Shown: positions 8,499 to 18,017 of the stretch, in pieces
Layout: every line of letters begins with the position of its first letter
Position numbering within the stretch: the stretch's first letter is position 1
Assembly: GCF_030284385.1 (NCBI RefSeq)
Contig: NZ_CP127221.1
Span: forward strand, 372,001 to 436,000
Reading direction: 5' to 3'
Source of the DNA: Altererythrobacter rubellus
Lineage (GTDB): Bacteria > Pseudomonadota > Alphaproteobacteria > Sphingomonadales > Sphingomonadaceae
DNA length: 64,000 bases
Notes under the pieces: generated by a model
What the model saw: only the letters and a program-made list of their open reading frames with translations
Database searches by the model: none
Told to the model about the DNA's origin: nothing
Program-made: the position numbers and the translations under genes

Positions 8499-9079
8499 GA
8501 AACCAACCCACCCAGGTCGCGCAGTGCGCCAAGTACACCCAGCAGCGGCATTCCGAGTACCGTGAATTGATCACCGTGGATCCGTTCAAACAATTGCGGG
8601 CCCATGGCTTCAATCCGGAAAGCGCCTGCGCAATAGCCGATCTCTGGCCATTCAGCATCGAGATATTGCTCGATAAATTGCTCGCTTAATTCGCGCACAT
8701 GAAGCTCGGCCAGAGATGTAGTGCTCCATTCACACGTATCATCGCGCACGATCGCAGCGCCGCTATGTAGCTCCATGACCTTACCTGAGAAGAAACGCAG
8801 ATGCTCGGCTGCCTGTTCGCGACTTTGCGGCTTGTCGAAGCGCTGCCCGTCGCACACGACCAGGCTATCACTGCCCAACACCAGCCGTGCGGCATTGTCT
8901 GCCGCCACAGCTTGGGCCTTTGCAACACTCAGAGCCTCGGCAATCTCCTCCGGGGAACAGCCGGAAAGCGCCGCTTCGACGGCGCGCTCATCTATATGTG
9001 CCGGCATGGCTTCATACATGACCCCTGCTGCATCCAGCATCGCCCGCCGTGACGCACTTTTGGAGGCCAGGATGATCAT
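8495..9079 (-). CDS. maf: Maf-family nucleoside triphosphate pyrophosphatase
   Basis: The 194-residue Maf fold begins MIILASKSASRRAML and carries VLGSDSLVV and the KPQSREQAAEHLRFFSG block. Maf proteins hydrolyse modified or non-canonical nucleotides (dTTP/UTP or m7GTP types) in house-cleaning. The subgroup cannot be assigned with certainty; the family blocks look closest to the YceF type. It overlaps both ppsR and aroE by 4 bp. Confidence 0.92.
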   Translation of the reverse strand: MIILASKSASRRAMLDAAGVMYEAMPAHIDERAVEAALSGCSPEEIAEALSVAKAQAVAADNAARLVLGSDSLVVCDGQRFDKPQSREQAAEHLRFFSGKVMELHSGAAIVRDDTCEWSTTSLAELHVRELSEQFIEQYLDAEWPEIGYCAGAFRIEAMGPQLFERIHGDQFTVLGMPLLGVLGALRDLGGLVS

Positions 9080-9915
9080 ATCGCGCCTTCACCACTTTCA
9101 TCCGGCGCTGCCGCTTCGTCTTTCCGCTCTTGCATGAACCGGATCACCGCCGCTGCTGTCTCCTCAATCGAACGCCGGGTTACATCAATCACGGGCCAAC
9201 CATTGTCGGCAAACATCCGCCGCGCAAACTGCACCTCTTCGCGCACCCGCTCATCATCGACATAGGATGTCTCTGTTGCTTCGTTGAGTGACAAGAGCCG
9301 GTTGCGACGCACCTGGACCAGCCGTTCCGGAGCGGTCGTCAAACCCACCACCATGGGGTGACGAAGCCCGAACAAAACCTTTGGCGGCGGCGATTCAATT
9401 ACCAAGGGGATGTTCGCAACCTTATACCCGCGATTGGCAAGGTAGATGCTTGTTGGCGTTTTCGAGCTGCGCGATACACCAGCCAGAACAATGTCCGCTT
9501 CTTCCCAATCTTCCCAGCCAATCCCGTCGTCATGGGCAATCGTATAGTGAATTGCATCGACACGGCCGAAATAAGCTTCGTCCATCAGGTGTTGGCGGCC
9601 AGGCCTGCCATGCGCCTCTTCACCCAGCTGCACCTCGAGTGCGGCGGTTACCGAATCCAACACGGGCACGGCGGGCAGACCGATCTGGCGACAGTGCTCC
9701 TCCAGACGCGCTCGTGTGTCTGGATTGACCAGGGTGAACAGGACCAGACCGGGGCTATCCACCAGCGAAGGCACAATCCGGTCCAGGTGCTGGCGCGAGC
9801 GCACCATCGGCCAGAAATGATGAACAACCTCGGGAGTGTCGAATTGCGCCAATGCCGCCTTGGCGATCATCTCCAGTGTTTCACCGGTCGAGTCAGAGAC
9901 AAGATGTAGGTGCAT
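9076..9915 (-). CDS. ppsR: PEP synthase/PPDK regulatory protein (DUF299, RP001 family)
   Basis: The 279-residue bifunctional serine/threonine kinase-phosphorylase controls PEP synthase or pyruvate phosphate dikinase. Visible are MHLHLVSDSTGETLE at the start, the P-loop-like GVSRSSKTPTSIYLANRG (~147-164) and the NIPLV block. The ATG at 9915 starts the family's conserved region; an in-frame start at 10017 would run through the origin-like gap. This is the RP001-type gene that borders the Caulobacter and Rickettsia origins. It heads the leftward operon. Confidence 0.93.
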   Translation of the reverse strand: MHLHLVSDSTGETLEMIAKAALAQFDTPEVVHHFWPMVRSRQHLDRIVPSLVDSPGLVLFTLVNPDTRARLEEHCRQIGLPAVPVLDSVTAALEVQLGEEAHGRPGRQHLMDEAYFGRVDAIHYTIAHDDGIGWEDWEEADIVLAGVSRSSKTPTSIYLANRGYKVANIPLVIESPPPKVLFGLRHPMVVGLTTAPERLVQVRRNRLLSLNEATETSYVDDERVREEVQFARRMFADNGWPVIDVTRRSIEETAAAVIRFMQERKDEAAAPDESGEGAI

Positions 9916-9954
9916 GTTTGCTATTCCGGTTGAATACGATCTCTGTCGATTAGA

Positions 9955-10250
9955 GCTCTGTGGACGAAAACCGGCATAAACCACGGGAGAAGTCTGAGGA
10001 CAAGTTCGTGGAGCCAATCCATGCCCGCCATCAAGTGTTTCACCAAGGGGTCTGTAAACATCTAGCTAGAGCTGTCCCCAGCCTGTTGATAGCAAGCAAA
10101 AGTTTGACTCGACTCCCGCAGAGTCGCGAGTCGAGGTCAATCACAACCTTTGCAATAACGGGAGAAATTGGGCAGGAGTCACTTGTTCCCGATATTCACA
10201 GGGCCAACAGATTCTACAATCTTTATATATAATATAATTATAGTTGATTG
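9955..10250. other. Predicted chromosomal replication origin (oriC)
   Basis: The 346-bp gap between ppsR (leftward) and hemE (rightward) has no coding sequence. It holds three 7/9 matches to the DnaA box TTATCCACA: 9959-9967 (reverse), 10084-10092 (reverse) and 10192-10200 (forward, ATATTCACA). Six GANTC sites fall at 10106, 10111, 10121, 10128, 10176 and 10210, and an almost pure A/T tract spans 10211-10248. Genes on both sides run away from it for several kilobases, and parABS lies 6-10 kb to the right. In Caulobacter and Rickettsia the origin sits between the same two genes. The boxes are degenerate, so the call leans on synteny plus composition. Confidence 0.75.
10211..10248. other. AT-rich candidate DNA unwinding element
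   Basis: This tract of almost only A and T (including TATATATAATATAATTATAG) is unlike the GC-rich surroundings. It lies at the hemE side of the predicted origin, directly next to the last DnaA-like box and GANTC site. It may also supply the hemE -10 region. Confidence 0.55.
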
Positions 10251-10261
10251 GACTTAGACCT

Positions 10262-11281
10262 ATGCCTGGTTTGCTTCTCGATACTTTACGCGGTCATAAG
10301 GCTTCCCGACCACCTATGTGGCTGATGCGCCAGGCTGGGCGCTACCTTCCTGAGTATCGCGAATTGAGAGCGGAGAAAGGCGGTTTTCTCGATCTGGTGT
10401 ATGACAGCGATGCGGCTGCGGAAATCACGATCCAACCATTGCGCCGGTTTGGGTTTGATGGTGCAATCCTGTTCTCCGATATCCTGATTGTGCCACATGC
10501 GATGGGCCAAGGGCTGGAGTTTCTGGCTGGCGAAGGACCCAAACTTTCGCCGCGCTTGCTTGATGCAAAGCTTGAGAGTTTCACGGCGCAACCCGAGCGT
10601 TTCGAGGCAATTTACGAGACGGTATGCAAGTGTCGCGCGATGATCGGTGATGATGTGACCATGCTGGGCTTCGCGGGAAGTCCGTGGACGGTCGCGACTT
10701 ACATGGTGAATGGCGAAGGCAGCCGCGATCAGCACGCGACGCGCGAGCTGGCTTACACGGATCCGGCCCGTTTCCAGTCGATCATTGATGCGATAGTAGA
10801 TGTCACCATCGGCTATCTGCGTGGTCAAATCGATGCAGGCGCTGAAGCAGTGCAATTGTTTGATAGCTGGGCTGGCAGTCTGGCGCCTGACCAGTTCGAA
10901 CGCTGGGTAATTGCGCCCAATGCGACAATCACCGCAGCAATCAAACAATCGCATCCTGACGCGCCGATTATCGGTTTTCCAAAAGGCGCCGGTGCAAAGC
11001 TGGCGCAATATGCCAAGGAAACCGGTGTCGACGCGCTGGGTCTGGATGAAACGGTTGATCCGGTCTGGGCAAACAGGGAAGTTCCACAAGGCATGCCGGT
11101 GCAAGGCAATCTTGATCCCTTGATGCTGATGGCAGGCGGCAAAGCGATGACCGATCGGATCGAATTCATCATCGATACCTTTGCTGACCGCCCGCATATC
11201 TTCAATCTGGGTCATGGCATCGGCCAGTTTACACCGATCGAGCATGTTGAGCAGTTGGTTGCCGCGGTTCGCGGCGCTTGA
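10262..11281 (+). CDS. hemE: Uroporphyrinogen decarboxylase
   Basis: The 339-residue enzyme decarboxylates uroporphyrinogen III to coproporphyrinogen III. The signatures PPMWLMRQAGRYLPEYR (~18-34) and a later GFAGSPWTVATYM are both present, as is the Asp of FSDILIVPHAMG. The ATG at 10262 is chosen over an in-frame TTG at 10244, which would sit in the AT-rich tract. It is the first gene right of the predicted origin and is followed by hemJ and rho, as in other alphaproteobacteria. Confidence 0.96.
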   Translation: MPGLLLDTLRGHKASRPPMWLMRQAGRYLPEYRELRAEKGGFLDLVYDSDAAAEITIQPLRRFGFDGAILFSDILIVPHAMGQGLEFLAGEGPKLSPRLLDAKLESFTAQPERFEAIYETVCKCRAMIGDDVTMLGFAGSPWTVATYMVNGEGSRDQHATRELAYTDPARFQSIIDAIVDVTIGYLRGQIDAGAEAVQLFDSWAGSLAPDQFERWVIAPNATITAAIKQSHPDAPIIGFPKGAGAKLAQYAKETGVDALGLDETVDPVWANREVPQGMPVQGNLDPLMLMAGGKAMTDRIEFIIDTFADRPHIFNLGHGIGQFTPIEHVEQLVAAVRGA

Positions 11282-11331
11282 ACCAAATGCGGGGGTGACG
11301 GACCGATGAGGGATACCTACATATCCATGCG

Positions 11332-11790
11332 ATGCAGGACATCATTGCTGTGACTTACCTTTGGCTCAAGGCCGGCCATATCATCTTCGTGGTGTTCTGG
11401 ATGGCTGGCCTGTTCATGCTCCCGCGCCAGCTGATCTATGTGCATCCTTCAGCGCCGGGATCAGAGGAAGAAGCGCTATGGGTCAAACGTATGGACCTGC
11501 TACGCAAGATAATCCTGACGCCGAGTATGATCATTGCTTGGGCGTTTGGGCTGCTTATGAGCGTCCAGCTGGGCTTGTTTAACGGTTTACCCGGATTAGG
11601 GTGGTTACACGCCAAAATCCTCTTTGTTGTCCTTCTGACGGGCTTTCACGGGTATTTGATCGCGCAGACGAAGAAGGTTGCCAAGGGTCAGCGACCTTTG
11701 AGCGAAAAGCAGCTTCGCATGATTGGCGAGTTGCCAGGGCTGCTGCTGGTTATCATCGTAATTCTAGTGGTGGTTTTTCGTGCTATGTAA
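11332..11790 (+). CDS. hemJ: HemJ-type protoporphyrinogen IX oxidase
   Basis: The 152-residue protein has four predicted membrane helices. H16 in LKAGHIIFVVFWMAGLFMLPR is the conserved His proposed to hold heme, and a conserved basic segment follows helix 3. HemJ oxidises protoporphyrinogen to protoporphyrin in bacteria without HemY or HemG. The hemE-hemJ-rho order is diagnostic. It was formerly called a CopD-like or UPF0093 membrane protein. Confidence 0.92.
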   Translation: MQDIIAVTYLWLKAGHIIFVVFWMAGLFMLPRQLIYVHPSAPGSEEEALWVKRMDLLRKIILTPSMIIAWAFGLLMSVQLGLFNGLPGLGWLHAKILFVVLLTGFHGYLIAQTKKVAKGQRPLSEKQLRMIGELPGLLLVIIVILVVVFRAM

Positions 11791-11973
11791 AATCGGTAAC
11801 AATTCCTGATTGACGATAGCGTGGCGCAATTCTATCCCGAACTCATCTAACCGGCATCAAGGCATCGCGTTCAAGCGACGCCAAGGTCTGCTTTCTCCAA
11901 GCCCAAACGCCTCCGGACCCAAACGAGGCACTGACCTGTCGGCCAACATTTTCCAACACGGACAAGAATCGAA

Positions 11974-13239
11974 ATGCATCTTAAAGACTTGAAAGAAAAA
12001 ACCCCGGCCGAATTGGTCGCGATGGCGGAAGAATTGGGCGTTGAAAGCGCAAGCACTATGCGCCGTCAGGATCTGCTGTTCAGCATCCTGCGCGAGCTTG
12101 CTGAAGATGACGAATACGAAGAAAAAATCATGGGCATCGGCACGATCGAAGTGCTGCAAGATGGCTTTGGATTTTTGCGCTCGCCCGAGGCAAACTATCT
12201 AGCTGGGCCGGACGATATCTATGTCTCGCCTAACCAAATACGCAAATGGGGTTTGCGCACCGGGGACACTGTCGAAGGTGAAATTCGCGCACCCAGAGAA
12301 GGCGAACGCTATTTCGCGCTGACAAGTCTGACTACCGTCAACTTTGACACGCCGGACGCAGTGCGCATGCGCACCAATTTCGACAACCTTACTCCGCTCT
12401 ATCCCGACAAGAAGCTCAACCTCGATCAGGTTGACCCGACAGTCAAAGACAAGTCTGCACGAGTGATCGATATTATCGCGCCCCAGGGCAAGGGCCAGCG
12501 TGCATTGATCGTGGCGCCGCCACGTACGGGTAAAACGGTGCTGCTGCAGAACATCGCAAAGGCGATCACGGACAACCACCCCGAGGTTTTCCTGCTGGTT
12601 TTGCTGGTTGATGAGCGACCCGAGGAAGTTACGGACATGCAGCGCAGCGTTAAGGGCGAGGTGATCTCCTCTACCTTTGACGAGCCTGCCAATCGCCACG
12701 TCCAGGTCGCTGAAATGGTGATCGAGAAGGCGAAACGGCTGGTTGAGCACAAGCACGATGTTGTCATCCTGCTCGATTCGATCACACGTCTGGGCCGTGC
12801 CTACAACACGGTGGTTCCAAGCTCAGGCAAGGTTCTGACCGGTGGTGTGGATGCCAACGCATTGCAGCGCCCGAAACGTTTCTTCGGCGCTGCGCGTAAC
12901 ATCGAAGAAGGTGGATCGCTGTCCATCATCGCAACCGCGCTGATCGATACCGGCAGCCGCATGGACGAAGTAATCTTCGAAGAATTCAAGGGCACCGGTA
13001 ACTCGGAAATCGTGCTTGATCGCAAGGTTGCTGACAAGCGCATCTTTCCGGCGCTCGATGTCGGCAAGTCCGGCACCCGCAAGGAAGAGCTGCTGGTCGA
13101 CAAGGACAACCTCTCGAAGATGTGGGTCCTGCGCCGTATTCTCATGCAGATGGGAACAGTCGACGCGATGGAATTCCTGCTCGACAAAATGAAGGATTCG
13201 AAGACCAACGAAGACTTCTTCGAAACCATGAACCAGTAA
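11974..13239 (+). CDS. rho: Transcription termination factor Rho
   Basis: The 421-residue hexameric RNA helicase has an N-terminal helix bundle beginning [22 protein letters not shown], a cold-shock-like RNA-binding domain with [23 protein letters not shown] (~57-80), and a RecA-type ATPase with APPRTGKTV (~181-190) and Walker [18 protein letters not shown]. No insertion is seen. A 183-bp leader precedes it; rho leaders are often autoregulated, but no clear motif is visible here. Confidence 0.97.
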   Translation: MHLKDLKEKTPAELVAMAEELGVESASTMRRQDLLFSILRELAEDDEYEEKIMGIGTIEVLQDGFGFLRSPEANYLAGPDDIYVSPNQIRKWGLRTGDTVEGEIRAPREGERYFALTSLTTVNFDTPDAVRMRTNFDNLTPLYPDKKLNLDQVDPTVKDKSARVIDIIAPQGKGQRALIVAPPRTGKTVLLQNIAKAITDNHPEVFLLVLLVDERPEEVTDMQRSVKGEVISSTFDEPANRHVQVAEMVIEKAKRLVEHKHDVVILLDSITRLGRAYNTVVPSSGKVLTGGVDANALQRPKRFFGAARNIEEGGSLSIIATALIDTGSRMDEVIFEEFKGTGNSEIVLDRKVADKRIFPALDVGKSGTRKEELLVDKDNLSKMWVLRRILMQMGTVDAMEFLLDKMKDSKTNEDFFETMNQ

Positions 13240-13255
13240 TTTCTAGCAGATTCAG

Positions 13256-13291
13256 GGCGGGTTTTCAGCAGCGAGAGCTCGTTAACCCGCC
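13256..13291 (+). terminator. Possible terminator hairpin after rho
   Basis: GGCGGGTT pairs with AACCCGCC across a 20-nt loop, directly between rho and the convergent NTF2-like gene. The second arm reaches into the last codons of that gene. No strong T-run follows on either strand, so it may act only in part. Confidence 0.4.
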
Positions 13292-13686
13292 TTCATAAGC
13301 TCCAACTGCGCGCCCATCATTTCCCAGACCTTGTTCACCGCTTTCAGTGGGCGCACCATTACCTTGAAATCGGTGATCAAACCCTCGTCGTCAAAGGTTA
13401 TCATGTCGATGCCGTTGACCTGAATACCGTCCATCTCTGTCTGGAATTCGAGCACCGCGGTGTTCCCGTCCACAACTTCGCGCAGATATTGAAAACTGTC
13501 ATTGCCGAGCGTTTGTCCGGCGGCGGTTAGATAGGCAACGACGATCGGGCGCCCTTTTTGCGGTGTGTGTACAACCGGAGAGTGAAACACAGCGTCTTCG
13601 CGCATGACGTTTGTTAGGGCGGCTGGTTCACTTCCACCTTCGATCACTTCATGCCAGCGTTTGAGGCCTTTGGCAGCCGGGCTCAT
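13282..13686 (-). CDS. NTF2-like/SnoaL-type protein
   Basis: This 134-residue NTF2-fold protein has an N-terminal helix (KGLKRWHEVIEGG), a VFHSPVVHTPQKGR segment and a run of beta strands ending MITFDDEGLITDFKVMVRPLKAV. The family includes small isomerases, hydrolases and ligand-binding proteins, so no reaction can be named. It overlaps the dienelactone hydrolase gene by 4 bp (ATGA) and is probably part of the same message. Confidence 0.82.
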   Translation of the reverse strand: MSPAAKGLKRWHEVIEGGSEPAALTNVMREDAVFHSPVVHTPQKGRPIVVAYLTAAGQTLGNDSFQYLREVVDGNTAVLEFQTEMDGIQVNGIDMITFDDEGLITDFKVMVRPLKAVNKVWEMMGAQLELMKAG

Positions 13687-14381
13687 GACAGATGCTCTGC
13701 AAAAAATGCTTTGGTGCGGCCATCAGCCAGCTGAGCGCCTAGTTCATCTCGCCGGTTTCCACTCTCGGTTGCGAAACCGTGGTCCAACCCTTCATAGTCG
13801 TACAAGGTCACGCGTGGATGGTCATCAAGACCTGCGTGCATTGCGGCCTGCGCTTCGGGGCCAACGAAATGGTCAGCGGTTGGAATGTGTAATAGCAATG
13901 GGTTGGCTATTGCGTGTTTTTCACCCAGCATCTGGTCGATCATCACACCGTAGTAGCCGACAGAAGCATCAATGTCCGTCCGTGCGGCGGTCATGTAGGC
14001 AAGCTTCCCTCCAAGGCAGTACCCCACACAACCAACCTTGTTCACGCCGGCATCTCTACGGATCCAATGTATTGTTGCCTCGATGTCCTTGACGCCATCG
14101 TCCGGATTATATTTTCCAAAATAATCAAGAGCTTCGTTAAACTCCGTCTCAACGTCAGGGTCGAGTTCGAGTCCGGGCTTCATACGAAAGAACAGATCAG
14201 GTGCAACCGCCAGATATCCTTCCGCAGCCCAGCTATCGCATTTGCGACGAATGCCCTGGTTCACGCCAAATATCTCCTGGATCACAATAATCGCTGCTTT
14301 AGCTGTGCCTTCAGGACGCGCGACATAGGCGTTGAAATCTGCATCGCCGGCAAGAGTGGAAATTGTAGCCATATCGGACAT
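13683..14381 (-). CDS. Dienelactone hydrolase family protein
   Basis: This is a 232-residue alpha/beta hydrolase. The nucleophile is a Cys in VGCVGYCLGGKLAY (~120-128), the Asp lies in PTADHFVGPE (~170) and the His in GLDHGFAT (~200), the Cys-Asp-His triad of dienelactone hydrolases. IQEIFGVNQGIRR (~34-46) supplies the oxyanion region. Members open lactones in aromatic degradation, but many act on unknown esters. The start is ATG at 14381; an ATG at 14372 is also possible. Confidence 0.9.
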   Translation of the reverse strand: MSDMATISTLAGDADFNAYVARPEGTAKAAIIVIQEIFGVNQGIRRKCDSWAAEGYLAVAPDLFFRMKPGLELDPDVETEFNEALDYFGKYNPDDGVKDIEATIHWIRRDAGVNKVGCVGYCLGGKLAYMTAARTDIDASVGYYGVMIDQMLGEKHAIANPLLLHIPTADHFVGPEAQAAMHAGLDDHPRVTLYDYEGLDHGFATESGNRRDELGAQLADGRTKAFFAEHLS

Positions 14382-14499
14382 TTGGGCGCTGCTCCTTTGA
14401 TTCTTGGTGAAAGCGGCTTATCGCTTGGCAAGCGGGTTTGCCAAACCCAAATTTGAGAGGATGCTCGCCTGATAAGCGCGAGGCAAAGGAGGAATCGCG

Positions 14500-14757
14500 A
14501 TGAAGGTCAATATCGAGATCGACTGCACACCCGAGGAGGCGCGGGCATTCATGGGTCTGCCCGATGTGTCGGAGGCAAACAGCGTCTATGTCGACAGCCT
14601 GACGAAGGCGATGAAGGGTGTCTCGAGCCCAGACCAATTGCAGGATTTTGCCAAGCACCTTGCGCCGATGGGGCAGATGGGGATGCAGATGTTCCAGAAT
14701 TTCATGAGCGGCGGAATGGGCTCTGCGGGTGACAGAAAGAAACCTAGCGACGACTAG
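14500..14757 (+). CDS. DUF6489 family small protein
   Basis: This 85-residue protein begins MKVNIEIDCTPEEARAFMGLPD. Its middle is helical and amphipathic and its end is Met-rich (MGQMGMQMFQNFMSGGM). Genes of this kind sit just before mnmE in Sphingomonadales and have no known role. A GGAGGA-type site stands before the ATG. The 17-bp gap to mnmE suggests co-transcription. Confidence 0.82.
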   Translation: MKVNIEIDCTPEEARAFMGLPDVSEANSVYVDSLTKAMKGVSSPDQLQDFAKHLAPMGQMGMQMFQNFMSGGMGSAGDRKKPSDD

Positions 14758-14774
14758 GATCGGTGCAGCCGCAA

Positions 14775-16052
14775 ATGACTGACACAATTTTTGCATTGTC
14801 TAGCGGTGCGCCGCCGGCCGCAATCGGCGTAATCCGCATCAGCGGCCCTGCAGCCGGAACCACCCTTGAATCGATGGTGGGTCGCGACATCCCGGCGCGC
14901 AAGGCAAGTTTGGCGAGGTTGCACGCTGTGGATGGCACTGTGTTGGATGAGGCCTTGGTATTGTGGTTTCCGGGTCCAAAAACAGCCACCGGCGAAGATC
15001 TGCTGGAATTGCATTGTCATGGCGGGCGCGCAGTAGTTGCTGCAATTGAGAGCGAGCTTTCCTCCTTCAAAGGTCTTCGTAAGGCTGAACCTGGAGAGTT
15101 CACTCGCCGCGCTTTTGCAAACGGACGGATAGATTTGGCCGAGGCGGAGGGCCTGGCTGATCTGCTAAGCGCGGAAACCGAGCTCCAGCGCAGCGCAGCT
15201 ATGGCAATGGCAGGAGGAGGGTTGTCGCGGCAGGTTGAAGAATGGCGCGATGCGCTCCTGCGTTTGGCGGCTGAAGTCGAGGCTGCGCTCGATTTTTCCG
15301 ACGAGGCTGATGTAGGCGGCCTTGCAGATGATTTTTCCGCGCGCGTACAGCTGCTTTCCGATCAATTGGATGATTTTCTGCAGCGTCCACGTTCTGAGCG
15401 GTTGAGTGAGGGGTTTCGTGTTGTGTTAGCGGGGCCGCCAAATACAGGGAAATCCACTCTTTTCAACGCGTTGGTTGAGAGTGAGGCCGCTATAACCTCG
15501 CCGATTGCGGGCACAACGCGTGATGTGATTGAACGGTCTGTGGCGATCAGCGGTGTACCCTTTACCTTTGTGGACACTGCGGGCCTTCATGATGGTGGTG
15601 ACGATGCAATCGAAGCAATTGGCATCGACCGTGCGCGCAGCCAGCTGAAAAGTGCCGATTTGGTGTTGTGGTTGGGGCCTGATCACGAGGAGCCGAATGG
15701 TGCTTGGGGGATTGAAGCCCAGGTGGATAATCCAACGCATTTGGTTAAATCGGCGCCCATGTTTCAGGTCTCTGCTCTCACAGGAGAGGGGGTGGGTGAA
15801 CTCAAGTCAGGATTGCTCGAACTCGCTCGAAATACATTGCCCAAACCGGGAGAGGCGGCTCTCAACGCGCGTCAGCATAACCTTCTTCAAGATAGCCACG
15901 GGGCTCTGTTAGAAGCGCATGACTCCACAGATCCGCTACTGATTGCCGAGAGTTTGCGCCGTGCACGCCTCGCTTTTGACCGTTTGATCGGGCGGGCTAC
16001 AACAGAGGATATGCTCGACGCGCTGTTTGGGCGCTTCTGCATCGGAAAATAA
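14775..16052 (+). CDS. mnmE: tRNA uridine-5-carboxymethylaminomethyl synthesis GTPase MnmE
   Basis: The 425-residue protein has an N-terminal folate-binding domain (TIFALSSGAPPAAIGVIRISG...), a helical domain interrupted by a G domain (GPPNTGKST P-loop ~ residue 221, TTRDV switch I, DTAGLHD), and the C-terminal FCIGK motif whose Cys is conserved. With MnmG it modifies the wobble uridine of certain tRNAs. Oddly, the G4 base-recognition motif NKxD is not seen; AQVD stands where it should be. The ATG at 14775 is preferred to a GTG at 14763. Confidence 0.95.
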   Translation: MTDTIFALSSGAPPAAIGVIRISGPAAGTTLESMVGRDIPARKASLARLHAVDGTVLDEALVLWFPGPKTATGEDLLELHCHGGRAVVAAIESELSSFKGLRKAEPGEFTRRAFANGRIDLAEAEGLADLLSAETELQRSAAMAMAGGGLSRQVEEWRDALLRLAAEVEAALDFSDEADVGGLADDFSARVQLLSDQLDDFLQRPRSERLSEGFRVVLAGPPNTGKSTLFNALVESEAAITSPIAGTTRDVIERSVAISGVPFTFVDTAGLHDGGDDAIEAIGIDRARSQLKSADLVLWLGPDHEEPNGAWGIEAQVDNPTHLVKSAPMFQVSALTGEGVGELKSGLLELARNTLPKPGEAALNARQHNLLQDSHGALLEAHDSTDPLLIAESLRRARLAFDRLIGRATTEDMLDALFGRFCIGK

Positions 16053-16069
16053 TCGAAGCAAAGCCCAGG

Positions 16070-16085
16070 TGTTTCACGTGGAACA
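16070..16085. other. parS site 1 (ParB-binding)
   Basis: The sequence TGTTTCACGTGGAACA equals the reverse complement of the classical parS TGTTCCACGTGAAACA without mismatch. It lies in the gap between mnmE and mnmG, about 2.6 kb before parA and 6 kb from the predicted origin. Confidence 0.93.
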
Positions 16086-16163
16086 TGTCGTGCGACCATA
16101 CCGAGGATGGTTAGGGCCGAAAGGGCTTTGACCCCGAGGTATACCCGGAGTATCGGGCGTCTC

Positions 16164-18017
16164 ATGCGAAACTATGATGTACTCGTTGTCGGCGGCGGTC
16201 ACGCCGGTGTCGAGGCGGCCTGCGCGGCGGCCCGTATGGGCGCGAGCGTTGGTCTGGTGAGTTTTGATTTGAACGCGATTGGGGCGATGAGCTGCAACCC
16301 TGCGATCGGAGGGTTGGGTAAAGGCCATTTGGTTCGCGAAGTTGACGCGCTCGATGGTGTGATTGGTCGCACTGCTGATGCGGGCGCTATCCACTATCGC
16401 ATGCTCAATCGATCGAAGGGTAGCGCGGTTTGGGGCCCTCGTGTGCAGGCCGATCGCAAATTGTTCAAAGCCGCAGTCCAACGCGCGGTGAAGGCGCAGG
16501 CCGGGCTTGAGTTGATCGAAGGCGAGGCTGCATCGCTTGTGCTGCAGGGTGGCCGGGTTGGTGGTCTCAATCTGAGCGATGGAACCGTGCTCACGGCTCC
16601 AACAGTCATTCTCTGCACCGGGACATTCCTTGGTGGTACGCTGTTTCGCGGGGAAGAGCGGTTTGAAGGAGGCCGCATAGGCGAGAACTCAGCTCAGGAG
16701 CTTGCCAGACAGTTGCGCGCCGCCGATTTGCCGATGGCTCGGCTGAAAACCGGAACACCTCCGCGTTTGGATGGACGCACCATCGATTGGGCACGCCTGG
16801 AAGAACAGCCGTCGGATGCAGATCATTGGACAATGTCGCCGCTCGTTGAACGCCGCGCCAACCCCCAGATTTTCTGCGCGATCACACGGACGACCGAGGC
16901 CGCGCATGATGCCATCCGGGCCAATTTGCACAGATCGCCCATGTTCACAGGTGCTATCGGCGCAGCGGGCCCACGCTATTGCCCGTCCATCGAGGACAAG
17001 ATTCACCGGTTTGGCGACCGTGACGGCCATCAGGTTTTTCTGGAACCCGAGGGGATCGACACACATCTCGTTTATCCCAACGGGATAAGCACATCTCTGC
17101 CGGTTGATGTGCAACTCACGATGCTGCGCGCGATGCCAGGCCTGGAGAAGGTCGTTATGGAAGTTCCTGGTTATGCAGTGGAATATGACCACATTGATCC
17201 CCGGGCTTTAACAGCGGACTTGCAGCTTCGGGCCATTCCCGGACTCTACTGTGCAGGGCAGATCAACGGTACGACGGGCTATGAAGAAGCGGCCGCACAG
17301 GGGTTGGTTGCCGGACTGAATGCGGCGGGTAGTATGCTTGGCCAGGAGCCCCCGCAACTGGATCGCGCGAACAGCTATATTGCGGTGATGGTTGATGATC
17401 TGACACTGCATGGCGTCACAGAGCCCTACCGTATGCTGACCGCTCGTGCGGAGTACCGGTTACGGTTGCGCGCTAATAATGCGTCGACGCGATTGACGCC
17501 GCTGGGCATTACTGCGGGTTGTATTGGAGATACGCGGCGCAAGTGGTTTGAGGATCGCGAGGCGCGCAGAACCGATCTGGCGCCGTATTTTGACGTGATG
17601 ATCCCAGCTAAAGCGCTGAGCGACGCTGGTCTCAATGTCCGCCGTGATGGAGGGGACAAGCCGGTTAGTGAGTGGTTGAGGCATGATGGTGTTGGGTTGG
17701 GTGATCTGAGCACCTGGTTGACCGCTGATCTGGATCCAGAGGATGCGCTGATCGCCGAGATGGCGGAGGATGCGACCTATGCACCCTATCTGGCGCGGCA
17801 AGAGGCGGAACTGCGGGATTTGCGCGCAAGCGAGGCTTTGACTCTCGGTGGCGACTTCCCATTCGGAGATGTGCCAGGCCTTTCCAACGAAATGGTTGAG
17901 CGGTTGATGGCTGCCAAACCGCCAAATCTGGCGGCTGCCGGGCGTGTGCCTGGGATAACCCCTGCGGCGCTCTCTGCATTGCTCGTCCACGCGCGGCGCA
18001 GGCAGGTGGCGGCCTGA
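16164..18017 (+). CDS. mnmG: tRNA uridine-5-carboxymethylaminomethyl synthesis enzyme MnmG
   Basis: The 617-residue FAD protein partners MnmE. The FAD-binding motif [15 protein letters not shown] (~4-18), the conserved [14 protein letters not shown] block (~41-54), GTFLGG and the C-terminal helical domain are all present. The ATG at 16164 begins at the conserved MRNYDVLVV; an in-frame start at 16107 would add 19 unconserved residues. The stop shares a base with the rsmG start (TGATG). Confidence 0.97.
   Translation: MRNYDVLVVGGGHAGVEAACAAARMGASVGLVSFDLNAIGAMSCNPAIGGLGKGHLVREVDALDGVIGRTADAGAIHYRMLNRSKGSAVWGPRVQADRKLFKAAVQRAVKAQAGLELIEGEAASLVLQGGRVGGLNLSDGTVLTAPTVILCTGTFLGGTLFRGEERFEGGRIGENSAQELARQLRAADLPMARLKTGTPPRLDGRTIDWARLEEQPSDADHWTMSPLVERRANPQIFCAITRTTEAAHDAIRANLHRSPMFTGAIGAAGPRYCPSIEDKIHRFGDRDGHQVFLEPEGIDTHLVYPNGISTSLPVDVQLTMLRAMPGLEKVVMEVPGYAVEYDHIDPRALTADLQLRAIPGLYCAGQINGTTGYEEAAAQGLVAGLNAAGSMLGQEPPQLDRANSYIAVMVDDLTLHGVTEPYRMLTARAEYRLRLRANNASTRLTPLGITAGCIGDTRRKWFEDREARRTDLAPYFDVMIPAKALSDAGLNVRRDGGDKPVSEWLRHDGVGLGDLSTWLTADLDPEDALIAEMAEDATYAPYLARQEAELRDLRASEALTLGGDFPFGDVPGLSNEMVERLMAAKPPNLAAAGRVPGITPAALSALLVHARRRQVAA

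Noticed and set aside
10286..11245. 319-codon open frame antisense to hemE
   Set aside because: It mirrors the hemE codon pattern, lacks any family motif, and hemE is a clear gene.
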